In this document: positions 24,795 to 33,207 of the stretch, piece after piece
Layout: each line of letters opens with the position of its first letter
How positions within the stretch are numbered: the stretch's first letter is position 1
Origin: Pelolinea sp.
GTDB lineage: Bacteria > Chloroflexota > Anaerolineae > Anaerolineales > Anaerolineaceae
DNA: 64,000 bases
NCBI GenBank assembly: GCA_030692365.1
Contig: JAUYCC010000019.1
Location: forward strand, 1-64,000
Reading direction: 5' to 3'
The notes under the pieces: model-generated
Databases searched by the model: none
Told to the model about the DNA's origin: nothing
Seen by the model: the letters and a program-made list of their open reading frames with translations, nothing else
Translations under genes and position numbers: made by a program

Positions 24795-26551
24795 TCAACG
24801 GCTCCTGTCCAGAATTTTTCTATCAATGCTTTCTCCGCTTCACGCGTCCACAGATTATTCTCCCCCAAATGCTTGCCGATATCCGGGAAGCGGTCGCGAA
24901 ATTCATCCAGACTGACCAGCGGTAAACCGCTGATCTGCGGAAAGATGAGCACTTTACCCGCGTAAACACCGGTCATCATGGCTTGAATGCCGTCACGGGC
25001 GGATTCAATACCACCTACCGCGGCAACAGAGCGGTTGGGCGAGAGCTGTCCATTGAGTGTCTTGCGAATGACCAGGCGCTGGTCATCCATCGTGGAGCCT
25101 GAGGTTCCGGTCAGCTGCAGGTTGTGCAGATAAACCCGGCTGAGGTCCAAATGCGCAAAAGTACCTGCCGGCACACCCGCGAAAAAGACCAGCATGCCGT
25201 CTGGAACCAGAAGCCTGGCCGCTTCTTCCATTAAAGAAGCAATTGGTACGCACACAACCGCATCATCTGCGCCGTGTCCATCAGTGGCCTGATTAACAAA
25301 ATCCGCGGTGGTAACTGGCGCCTTTGCGGGGTTAAAGGTTAGCAGCCGTTTGCCTCGTGCTGCTGCTAATGGGGCGCAGATCTTTTCCAGTGCGGCCAGG
25401 CGGAAATCATTTACCTCCGTCGCGATGACTAATGCAGGACCTTTTTCCAATTCAAGTGCACGCTGCACGTGCATTTGTCCCATTGGACCACCTGCGCCCA
25501 CGAAAACTGCCGTACCGCCAGTGCGCAGCCCACATCGGTTACGATTTTCACCATACGAAGCGGCGATATCGGTCCCGGCGCTGCCAATATAAGTGGTGTA
25601 ATGATAATGGATGCGTCCCACATCAATTAAAGGCTCTCCGTCCAGAGGTTCGTTTCCAACCAAGTTGAAAGTACCCCGAAACCCGATCAATTTGGCTGCC
25701 GCACTCACCTGTTCAGCGGAACACGGCTGTAAAACGATAATGTCATCAAACCCGCGTCCCTCGCGCAGTTCAGTATTCAATGCCGGGTAGTCCTGCGGCA
25801 AAATATGCGGGCGTTCGATCACCTGGCAATCCTTGCGTTTATTTGCCAGAATAGTATGTTTTAAATCCTCAGGGATATCTGTCACCACGATGGTGCTAGG
25901 CGCGTCTAATCCGGAAGTAAAGGTATAGCGGCTGGTGTCGCTGGACTGCCCGATAATCCACATGATACCTTCGTTTTTCGGCGTCAGCCGCCGGCGCTGG
26001 GTGTAAGCCGCTTCAACGCAAGCCCAGGGTTCGGTAAGGGCAACTTCGGCGTAACCGAGATTGCCTTCTATAGGGATGACATAGGCGCCGCCATCGGCGT
26101 CCAGCACTTCCGGACCAATTAAATGGTACTGGATCAGTCCGCCAGGAATGGAATATCCATAAGCGGTGCTCATCTGGTTTTGGTAAATATCCGGCTGAAT
26201 GGCCAGGCGCTGGCCGGGAAAATACTGTTTGGTCAGGTCTTTGCCAACCTGGATCACGGTTACAGCCGCTTCATGACCAACCCGGGTGGGGTTGTTGGCC
26301 AAATCCCGGTTATATAATTTAGGATGCGCACCGCCCTGTTTAATCAGCTTGACATCAGAAAAACACATTCCAACCGCATCAACGCGAACCAGAATTTGGT
26401 CATCAGCGGGTTGGGACAGCGTGAACTCCTCTGGTTTGCCGTCCCGGCCGATGTTTTCAATCCCCGCGCCGTACATATTCCATGACCTGGTCTTCTCAGG
26501 GATGGGGTAATTTAACTGGCGGTAGGTTTCAAATTTTTTTGACATTATCAT
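24791..26551 (-). CDS. Long medium-chain dehydrogenase (MDR), 586 aa
   Basis: Zinc-type alcohol/polyol dehydrogenase superfamily member, far longer than the usual 340-400 residues. The GroES-like half has DAVGMCFSDVKLIKQGGAHP (near 57) and RVGHEAAVTVIQVG (near 91). The C-terminal Rossmann domain has GGTAVFVGAGGPMGQMHVQRA. Between them about 150 residues form what looks like an extra degenerate Rossmann-type unit (MWIIGQSSDTSRYTF ... FDDIIVLQPCSAEQVSAAAK ... FRGTFNLVG). The structural-zinc cysteine lobe is not apparent. Likely oxidises a PTS-imported polyol phosphate to a ketose phosphate, as SorE-like reductases act on sorbose-1-phosphate; that is inference from the operon. Confidence 0.78.
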   Translation of the reverse strand: MIMSKKFETYRQLNYPIPEKTRSWNMYGAGIENIGRDGKPEEFTLSQPADDQILVRVDAVGMCFSDVKLIKQGGAHPKLYNRDLANNPTRVGHEAAVTVIQVGKDLTKQYFPGQRLAIQPDIYQNQMSTAYGYSIPGGLIQYHLIGPEVLDADGGAYVIPIEGNLGYAEVALTEPWACVEAAYTQRRRLTPKNEGIMWIIGQSSDTSRYTFTSGLDAPSTIVVTDIPEDLKHTILANKRKDCQVIERPHILPQDYPALNTELREGRGFDDIIVLQPCSAEQVSAAAKLIGFRGTFNLVGNEPLDGEPLIDVGRIHYHYTTYIGSAGTDIAASYGENRNRCGLRTGGTAVFVGAGGPMGQMHVQRALELEKGPALVIATEVNDFRLAALEKICAPLAAARGKRLLTFNPAKAPVTTADFVNQATDGHGADDAVVCVPIASLMEEAARLLVPDGMLVFFAGVPAGTFAHLDLSRVYLHNLQLTGTSGSTMDDQRLVIRKTLNGQLSPNRSVAAVGGIESARDGIQAMMTGVYAGKVLIFPQISGLPLVSLDEFRDRFPDIGKHLGENNLWTREAEKALIEKFWTGAVE

Positions 26552-26709
26552 TTTTGTCCTTTGATTACATTCAGAACTACATATATAAATTAATGATGAG
26601 ATAATAACGAATAATTACTGACTTTCAATATTTAAAATAAAACTTATTTGAAAAACCTGCCTTTCGTTTTATTTCTTAATAAATTCGCAATAATTTTTAT
26701 TGGTAAAAC

Positions 26710-27171
26710 CTATTCCGATGCTTCCGCTTTTTTCTTGCGGGGTTGGGGATTCAGATATTTAAGCACAATTTCAGGGTCGGTTGTCTGTGCCAGGTGCCGG
26801 GCGTTATTTTCATCTTCAACCACTTTTGCCAGATTAGCCAGAACTTTGATATGCTCATTCGATGTGGCGGCGATCCCTACCAGCAGGTAGGCGATATTGC
26901 CAGGTTCCCATTCAATTCCCGCCGGCACCTGCAGCACAGAGATCCCCGTGCGCTTGACCAGGGATAAATCATCAAATTGTCCATGCGGAATGGCTACCCC
27001 GTTGCCGACAAATGTGGACATGCTTTTCTCGCGCGCCAGCATGCCATCAATATAGGCAGGCAGTACACACCCCCCTTGGACCAGTAGTTCTCCAGCCTGC
27101 CGGATGGCATCTTCCTTTGAGGCAACGCTCACCTGCAGCCGGATGGTTTGGAGAGATAGAATTTCGCTCAT
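26710..27171 (-). CDS. PTS EIIA component, mannitol/fructose type
   Basis: Cytoplasmic phosphocarrier of 153 residues in the PTS_EIIA_2 (mannitol-fructose-NtrPTS) family. The phosphorylated histidine is H63 in NGVAIPHGQFDD. VNA-type regulatory differences typical of PtsN were not seen, so a sugar-specific EIIA is likely. ATG 27171 has AGGA ahead; the frame extends upstream but without start signals. The C-terminal tail is lysine-rich (QPRKKKAEASE). It receives phosphate from HPr and passes it to the EIIB at 27338-27664; HPr and EI are not in the window. Confidence 0.87.
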   Translation of the reverse strand: MSEILSLQTIRLQVSVASKEDAIRQAGELLVQGGCVLPAYIDGMLAREKSMSTFVGNGVAIPHGQFDDLSLVKRTGISVLQVPAGIEWEPGNIAYLLVGIAATSNEHIKVLANLAKVVEDENNARHLAQTTDPEIVLKYLNPQPRKKKAEASE

Positions 27172-27337
27172 GGATAATTTCCTGTATGAATTCAATATTT
27201 TAATAAAAGCCAAATCCCGGAATCCGTGAACGGATCCCGACAAAATATTTTTATTAAACCAAGGTTGCCTCCTGCTTTATGTTTTCCTGTTAGCGGGAGA
27301 ACGGCTCAGTCAGGCCTATGTTTGCTGTAGCAAAAAG

Positions 27338-27664
27338 TTATCCTTCTTCGGTGATCTCGGATCCTTCAGCCAAAGCTTTGACCACTTTGTCGAATACCGG
27401 GTCATTAAAGAAGAAATTAAACCCAATCACAACAGCTTCAGGTGCGCGTGAGCGGGCCATCTTTGCCATTCCCTTGTGACAGATAACGAATTTTGCGTCC
27501 TGAGGCAGGCGCGATGAAGCCGCATGAATAACATTGATGTTTTCGACTTTGGCTAGTTTGAGCTTTTTCTTCAGCGCGTTAACGCTCATCAAGCTGGAGC
27601 CTATCCCGGCTTCGCAGACAAAAATGATGGTGGAGACATCTGAAGCTTTAATTGATTTTGGCAT
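27338..27664 (-). CDS. PTS EIIB component, mannitol type
   Basis: Cytoplasmic EIIB of 108 residues. The phospho-cysteine is C17 in IIFVCEAGIGSSLMSVNALKKK, the loop typical of mannitol-family EIIB. ATG 27664 is preceded by AGAGGA; an upstream in-frame start at 27718 would read through the region after the terminator and is less likely. EIIA, EIIB and EIIC are separate genes here, as in some Gram-positive mannitol and unlike the fused E. coli MtlA. Confidence 0.85.
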   Translation of the reverse strand: MPKSIKASDVSTIIFVCEAGIGSSLMSVNALKKKLKLAKVENINVIHAASSRLPQDAKFVICHKGMAKMARSRAPEAVVIGFNFFFNDPVFDKVVKALAEGSEITEEG

Positions 27665-27722
27665 GTCATATCCTCTTGTCCTGGTTTTTAACACCTGTTT
27701 CTTGCATGTAAAGATCAATATG

Positions 27723-27759
27723 AAAAAAAAGAGTCCTCTTAATCATACCAGAGGACTCT
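27723..27759 (-). terminator. Intra-operon terminator between EIIC and EIIB
   Basis: On the - strand AGAGTCCTCT pairs with AGAGGACTCT (10 bp, 27759-27730) and is followed by eight T (27730-27723). It lies 16 nt after the EIIC stop. It would reduce transcription of the EIIB, EIIA and metabolic genes relative to EIIC, or act as a read-through attenuator. Confidence 0.8.
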
Positions 27760-27774
27760 TCTGTTAAACAATTT

Positions 27775-28833
27775 TTACAAACCGGGAACCGTGTCGAGTT
27801 TTTCTTCAGCCTCGGCTGCCGCTTCCTTAACAGGGAATCGTTTGAGAAGCACAGAACCAACCAGGAAGGAAGCCACTGCGCCGATCAAAACGCCCATCAA
27901 AACCGGGAAGTGCTGTCCTTTGGGTGTCATTGCCAGATAAGCAAAGATTGAACCCGGTGACGGGGTGGCTACCAAACCAGCACCGGTGAAGACCCACCAG
28001 GTGTCAGCCAGGATGCCGCCGGCGTACATGGCCAGAAGCATAATGGGGTGCGCCAGGACATAGGGGAAGTAGATCTCATGGATGCCGCCGAAGAAGTGGA
28101 TGATGATTGAACCAGGAGCAGATTCTTTCAGCAGGCCTTTACCAGCGACCCAGTAGGCCAGCAGGAGACCGAGGCCGGGACCGGGATTGCTCTCGAGCAT
28201 AAAGTGGATTGCGCGACCAGTGGTCTGCGCGGCAGCAGCGCCCAGAGGGGCCAGCACGCCGATGTTGAGCGCATTGTTAAGGAACAATACCTTGGCGGGT
28301 TCAACAACCAGGTCAACCAGCGGGAGAAAACCAGTGTTGACCAGACCCTGCACCATGCTGCCAGCAGCGTTGCTGATAGCGGTTACGAAGGGGCCAACAC
28401 CAAGCATGGCGAGAAGGGTCATGATGACACCCAAAATCCCCAACGCAAAGTTGTTGATCAGCAGTTCAAAACCGATCGGGATTTTTGGTTCAAGTACTTC
28501 ATCAAGTTTCTTCAGTAGCCAAGCGGCGATCGGGCCCATGATCATGGCGCCGAGGAATTGCGGAATGGTGGAGCCAACAATTGTACCCATGGTCGCAACT
28601 GCGCCAATAACACCACCGCGATGGCCGTAGACGGCCTTACCGCCGGTATAACCGATGAGGATCGGGAGCAAATAGAGAATCATTGGGCCAACGAGCTTGC
28701 TGAAGTTTTCGTTTGGCACCCAACCAGTTGCAATGAATAACGCGGTAATCAAACCCCAGGCAATAAAGGCGCCAATATTGGGGACTACCATGGAGGCTAA
28801 GAAACCACCCCAACTTTGAATTCTTTCTTTCAT
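27775..28833 (-). CDS. PTS EIIC membrane component, mannitol type
   Basis: Membrane permease of 352 residues that takes in and presents a hexitol-like substrate for phosphorylation by EIIB. FFGGIHEIYFPYVLAHP carries the conserved GI(H)E substrate-site motif, and MVVPNIGAFIAWGLITALF opens the first transmembrane helix as in MtlA. IVGSTIPQFLGAMIMGP and LFLNNALNIGVLAPLG are further MtlA blocks. No fused EIIB or EIIA. It is the first gene of the - strand run down to 22414 and is preceded by AAAGGAG. Substrate could be mannitol or another polyol. Confidence 0.88.
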   Translation of the reverse strand: MKERIQSWGGFLASMVVPNIGAFIAWGLITALFIATGWVPNENFSKLVGPMILYLLPILIGYTGGKAVYGHRGGVIGAVATMGTIVGSTIPQFLGAMIMGPIAAWLLKKLDEVLEPKIPIGFELLINNFALGILGVIMTLLAMLGVGPFVTAISNAAGSMVQGLVNTGFLPLVDLVVEPAKVLFLNNALNIGVLAPLGAAAAQTTGRAIHFMLESNPGPGLGLLLAYWVAGKGLLKESAPGSIIIHFFGGIHEIYFPYVLAHPIMLLAMYAGGILADTWWVFTGAGLVATPSPGSIFAYLAMTPKGQHFPVLMGVLIGAVASFLVGSVLLKRFPVKEAAAEAEEKLDTVPGL

Positions 28834-29451
28834 AATAAAACTCCTTTTTTGTGTATAAATAAATTATTGTTTCAACTGACAAGCAAAGTTAATAAATACT
28901 TATCTCTATAAGTTCCATCCTCCTTTCTCGATTAGGCTGATAATTATTGAATAAAATCGGATTGGTGCTTTTTTTGTCCACAAATGAACGTGTCTCTTCT
29001 TCCTGTCACCAATTAAAGAAATAATATCTGAATGAATGTCCAAAACGATTATAGCATAACGGTTGGCATTATCAATTCATTTATTTTTCATCAGGATAAG
29101 CATGATTTTTGACTACTTTAAAAATTACATCCCTCATAATGCAGACAATGAAAAGGCATTTTCCCTAAAAACTAAGCCCTTGGGATTTACATTTTCAAAC
29201 CTCTGCATAATTGATTAACACTGTCAGCTTATTAGCGATACGAGATTCATATTTAACAAGCGTGTCAACGGCACAATATTTTCAAAAATTAGATGTAATG
29301 CCATCCGGTGCGGTGGTATTTACCCTGATTGGGCTAAAAATTACGCGTGGAATTTCAAAAATCAATTAATGCTATAATCGCTCGTGTCCTTGCGACAATC
29401 CAAAAAATCATAACTCTTTATCATCCTTCAATCCTAAAAATGGAGAAAAAT
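28834..29451. other. Divergent intergenic region between PTS and Gfo/Idh operons
   Basis: About 600 nt of A/T-rich DNA between two outward-facing operons, so it should hold promoters for both. I could not point to a convincing -35/-10 pair, operator palindrome or RNA gene. No regulator gene lies beside it. The only ORFs are short N-terminal extensions of the Gfo/Idh frame. Confidence 0.4.
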
Positions 29452-30420
29452 ATGAAATCACTCAATATTGGTGTTATCGGGCTGGGTGCCATTGGCCAGA
29501 AACACTGCACTGCCCTCGCGAAAATTGAACGGGCGAATATTTGTGCAATGGCGGATGTGAACGAGAAAGTGTTAGCTTCAACCGCCGCCCAGTACGGAGC
29601 AGCCCCTTATACCGATGTGAAACAAATGCTGGCACATCCAGGCCTTGACGCGGTGGTGGTAGCCACCCCGGACAACCTGCACCGCGATGCCTGCGTTTTG
29701 GCAGCGCAAGCCGGCAAGCATATCCTGGTTGAAAAACCTATCGCTACAACAGTGGAAGATGCCGAAGCCATCATCCATTCCGCGGACTCGGCTGGCGTAA
29801 AGCTGATGGTTGGCTTTTCGCTGCGCTTCTCGCTGCACTATATGCATGTCAAAAAAGTAGTCTCCGACGGCACCTTGGGAGACCTGGTGAGTATCTTCGC
29901 GCGGCGGCTGAACATCATTTCGCAGCCTGAACGGTTAAAAGGCCGCTGCGGCGTAATGATGTTTCTCGGGATCCACGACTTTGATGCGATGCGCTGGATT
30001 GTTGGCAGTGAGCCGGTGAGCGTGTATTGCCAGGCTTCCACCAGCGTGCCCAGCCAATACCCCATCGAAAATGAGGCTTTTTCCATTATCCGCTTCGCGA
30101 ACGGCGTGGTGGGCTGCGCCCATATCGGCTGGTATTTACCCGACCAGCACCCGGCAGGCCGCGATTTTAAACTGGACCTGAGCGGAAGCAAAGGCAGCCT
30201 CAACCTTGACCAGATGCGCCAGGGTATTGAAATTTACACCCAGAGCGGCGCCAAATTCCCGTCCATTTCGGCCGGGCTGGTGGATGAAGACCGCACATTC
30301 GTGGATTGCGTACTGGATAATAAGGACATGCCGGCCACCGGTAAAGACGGCCTGATCGCGTTGCGCATGGTATTGGCTGCGATGAAGTCAATTGAGACGG
30401 GCCAACTGGTGAATTTATAA
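29452..30420 (+). CDS. Gfo/Idh/MocA-family oxidoreductase
   Basis: NAD(P)-dependent sugar dehydrogenase-type protein of 322 residues. The N-terminal Rossmann fold begins NIGVIGLGAIGQKH; HPGLDAVVVATPDNLHRD and AGKHILVEKPIATT hold the EKP catalytic lysine; the C-terminal domain has the conserved LGIHDFDAMRWIVG with the His/Asp pair. GGAG lies 5 nt before ATG 29452, so the longer upstream frame is not used. First gene of a run with nanE and an FGGY kinase, suggesting an amino sugar or acidic sugar route; the substrate is unknown. Confidence 0.85.
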   Translation: MKSLNIGVIGLGAIGQKHCTALAKIERANICAMADVNEKVLASTAAQYGAAPYTDVKQMLAHPGLDAVVVATPDNLHRDACVLAAQAGKHILVEKPIATTVEDAEAIIHSADSAGVKLMVGFSLRFSLHYMHVKKVVSDGTLGDLVSIFARRLNIISQPERLKGRCGVMMFLGIHDFDAMRWIVGSEPVSVYCQASTSVPSQYPIENEAFSIIRFANGVVGCAHIGWYLPDQHPAGRDFKLDLSGSKGSLNLDQMRQGIEIYTQSGAKFPSISAGLVDEDRTFVDCVLDNKDMPATGKDGLIALRMVLAAMKSIETGQLVNL

Positions 30421-30565
30421 ACCCAGGTCTGCGTGCCCGTTGAGCGCATGAAAGTTATTGGGCATGCGCCGCGGAAGACTGCGGTATGTGGGAATCCCGC
30501 AAAAAGCCGCAGAGGCGTGCAAATGCCTGAAGAAATTATTTGATAGATTACAAGGAGTGACCCAA

Positions 30566-31279
30566 ATGACGGACTCGCGCGCAGAACGCCTTCAAAAATT
30601 TATTAAACAGGTTGAACACCATTTGATTGTATCTTGCCAGGCGTTGCCCGATGAAGCACTGTTTGGCTCAGAGATCATGGCGCGCATGGCTATATCCGTG
30701 GCACAGGGCGGCGCCCGAGCAATCCGCGCCAACACACCCGTGGATGTTAAAGCCATCCGGCAAGCGGTTGAACTCCCCATCATCGGTTTGTATAAGGAAA
30801 ATTTACCCGGTTATGAGGTCATCATCACACCGACTCTAAAGCACGCCCTTGAGATCGCCGCTGCCGGTGCGGACATTATTGCCATGGACAGCACCAGCCG
30901 CCCCCACCCGGATGGCAATTTGGCGGACATTATAGCCAAGATCCATGATCAGAGCGAGTGTATGGTTATGGCGGATATTTCCACCCTGGAAGAAGGCTTG
31001 GCCGCAGAGGCCGCTGGCGCAGATATGCTTTCCACCACGCTGTCGGGTTATACCAACTACAGCCCCCAGCAGAAAGATCCCGACTTGGATCTGGTAACCC
31101 GGCTGGCCGCGCGCAGCGCTATCCCCGTCATCGCTGAAGGGCGCTATCACACCCCGCAGCAGGTCAAGCAGGCTTTGGAAAACGGCGCGGTTTCGGTTGT
31201 GGTTGGGGGTGCCATCACGCGCCCCAGGCAGATCACCGAAAGTTATGTGCAAGCGATCAGCCATTTAACGCAGCGGTGA
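30566..31279 (+). CDS. nanE: N-acylglucosamine-6-phosphate 2-epimerase
   Basis: TIM-barrel epimerase of 237 residues that interconverts ManNAc-6-phosphate and GlcNAc-6-phosphate in sialic acid/ManNAc catabolism. NanE blocks are clear: [94 protein letters not shown] and [24 protein letters not shown] 30566 follows AAGGAGTGA. NanA lyase and a ROK-type NanK are absent; the neighbour is an FGGY kinase instead, so the pathway may be different from classical sialate use. Confidence 0.92.
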   Translation: MTDSRAERLQKFIKQVEHHLIVSCQALPDEALFGSEIMARMAISVAQGGARAIRANTPVDVKAIRQAVELPIIGLYKENLPGYEVIITPTLKHALEIAAAGADIIAMDSTSRPHPDGNLADIIAKIHDQSECMVMADISTLEEGLAAEAAGADMLSTTLSGYTNYSPQQKDPDLDLVTRLAARSAIPVIAEGRYHTPQQVKQALENGAVSVVVGGAITRPRQITESYVQAISHLTQR

Positions 31280-31375
31280 AACTAATCAAGTTGGACTGAC
31301 TTCGGTAGAGCAGACTGGCGGCTAAAGTGAAGCTGGGATCCTGTATTCTTTCACAAAATAAGAAGAAAAAAGGCG

Positions 31376-32914
31376 ATGGTTAAAGCTTACTTACTGGGTG
31401 TGGATATCGGCACCTATTCTTCCAAAGGGGTGTTAGTGGATGCGGAAACGGGAGATGTGGTGGCAGCGCATGTCATAGAGCATGGGCTGTCTATGCCCAA
31501 ACCGGGCTGGGTGGAGCATGATCCGGACCAGATTTGGTGGGGTGAATTTGTGTCCATCTGCCGCGAGCTTTTAGCGGAATCAGGAATTGACCCCAAACAC
31601 ATCAAAGGCGTGGGCGTCTCTGGCATTGGGCCGTGCGTACTGCCTATTGACGCGCAAGGCAACGCCCTGCGCCAGGGTATCCTGTACGGCATTGATACGC
31701 GTGCCTTTGACGAGATTGAACAGCTTGAAAAAGCCCTGGGCAGGGAAAAGATTTTCCAGCTCAGCGCCTCGCATCTATCCTCCTCCGCCAGCGGTCCGAA
31801 AATATTATGGATCAAAAATAACGAACCGCAGGTTTTTGCCAAAGCCAGATGGTTCTTAACCAGCCACTCCTACATCATTTATAAATTGACCGGTGAAGCG
31901 GTCGTGGATAAATACTCAGCCTGTGCATTCGCGCCTCTAATGGACGTTGAAAAGATCCGCTGGCTGGAAGGGATGGGCGAACTGATCACACCGGTTGAGA
32001 GCCTGCCGAATATGCTGTGGAGCTGCGATGTGGCGGGGTACGTGACGGCGCAGGCTGCCCGGCAGACTGGTTTAAAGGAAGGCACCCCGGTAATCGCTGG
32101 CACAACCGATTCCGCCGCCGAAGCCATCAGCGCCGGACTGGCAGATTTTGGCGACATGATGATGATGTTCGGCAGCAGCAATTCTTTCATCATGAAAACC
32201 AATAAACTGGTGCGTACCGACAATTTTTGGGGACTCAACTGGATGGAGCCGGGCACTTACGCCTTCGTGGGCGGTATGTCCACTGTTGGCAGCCTGACGC
32301 GCTGGTTCCGCGATAACCTTGCCCCCCTGGAAGTAGCCGCCCAGGCAGCCGGTGGACCGAATGCTTATGCTGCCATGGCTGAACTGTTGAAGGAAACCAC
32401 CCCCGGCGCCAGAGGGCTGATCGCGCTGCCTTATTTCGAAGGGGAGCGCACTCCCATGTATGACCCGGACGCCAAGGGTGTGCTGTTTGGGCTGACCCTC
32501 AAACACACCCGTGCCGATATATACCGCGCCCTGCTGGAAAGCATCGGGTTTGGCATCCGCCATAACGTAGATAGTATGCTGGCCGAAGGCCTTCGGCCCA
32601 AATGTATTCTGGCGGTGGGAGGCGGTACCAAAAACCTGCCATGGATGCAGATGATCAGCGATATCGCCAATATTCAAATGGCCATCCCGAACCAGCAAAT
32701 TGGCTCTTCCTATGGTGACGCTTTTATGGCCGGGGTGGGAGTTGGGCTCTTCAGCGGCCTGGGTGAGATCAGGAAATGGGTGCATGACAACCGCCAAATC
32801 ACGCCCGACCCACGCACAGCGGAAAAGTACGCACCGCTCTACAGCATTTACCTCAAGCTGTACGAACAGACCCGGGACTTGATGCGAGACCTATCCGCTC
32901 TTTATCGAGAGTAA
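31376..32914 (+). CDS. FGGY-family carbohydrate kinase
   Basis: Sugar kinase of 512 residues, closest in feel to the xylulokinase branch. The N-terminal ATPase phosphate-1 loop is LLGVDIGTYSSKGVLVD, the catalytic Asp is in YGIDTRAF, the phosphate-2 loop is VIAGTTDSAAEAISAG, and the adenosine motif is LAVGGGTKNLPWMQMISDI. IALPYFEGERTPMYDPDAKG is typical of this family. Substrate (a ketose, polyol or sugar acid) is not predictable. Third gene of the Gfo/Idh-nanE-kinase run; after its stop the duplicated DUF4173 tail begins within 100 nt. Confidence 0.87.
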   Translation: MVKAYLLGVDIGTYSSKGVLVDAETGDVVAAHVIEHGLSMPKPGWVEHDPDQIWWGEFVSICRELLAESGIDPKHIKGVGVSGIGPCVLPIDAQGNALRQGILYGIDTRAFDEIEQLEKALGREKIFQLSASHLSSSASGPKILWIKNNEPQVFAKARWFLTSHSYIIYKLTGEAVVDKYSACAFAPLMDVEKIRWLEGMGELITPVESLPNMLWSCDVAGYVTAQAARQTGLKEGTPVIAGTTDSAAEAISAGLADFGDMMMMFGSSNSFIMKTNKLVRTDNFWGLNWMEPGTYAFVGGMSTVGSLTRWFRDNLAPLEVAAQAAGGPNAYAAMAELLKETTPGARGLIALPYFEGERTPMYDPDAKGVLFGLTLKHTRADIYRALLESIGFGIRHNVDSMLAEGLRPKCILAVGGGTKNLPWMQMISDIANIQMAIPNQQIGSSYGDAFMAGVGVGLFSGLGEIRKWVHDNRQITPDPRTAEKYAPLYSIYLKLYEQTRDLMRDLSALYRE

Positions 32915-33011
32915 AAGAAAAAGGAAGCAGAAAAAGAATTATCCGCTTTACGCCAAATGTTAGACAGCGAGGTAATCGGTGATTCTTTTACGATAATATG
33001 AGGGGGGTGGA

Positions 33012-33192
33012 ATCGCGGAGCGTGACCTCCAAAAAGTCGAGCAAGATCTGAAGGGGTATAGAGTTCAGGATAATGACTGGACAATAATTGGTATGAGTCC
33101 GGATGGGGTAGAGTATCCCTGCCAGGGTTACACGGTTTTTGATTGAAACAATCAGAGAAATTGCCAGGTTACTCGAAGAGCGCAAGCGAGCC
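33012..33192. repeat. Direct repeat, right copy (orphan DUF4173 3' end)
   Basis: Same orientation and nearly the same sequence as 22019-22199, including the DUF4173 stop codon at 33144-33146. Here it begins abruptly without the rest of DUF4173 and is followed after about 60 nt by the intact 3' end of the MtmB-like gene. With the left copy it brackets about 11 kb. Confidence 0.85.
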
Positions 33193-33207
33193 TGACCTAC
33201 ACAAGGG

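Noticed and set aside
32072-32797. 241-codon antisense ORF over the FGGY kinase
   Set aside because: No ribosome site or family features; it is a shadow of high third-position GC in the kinase.
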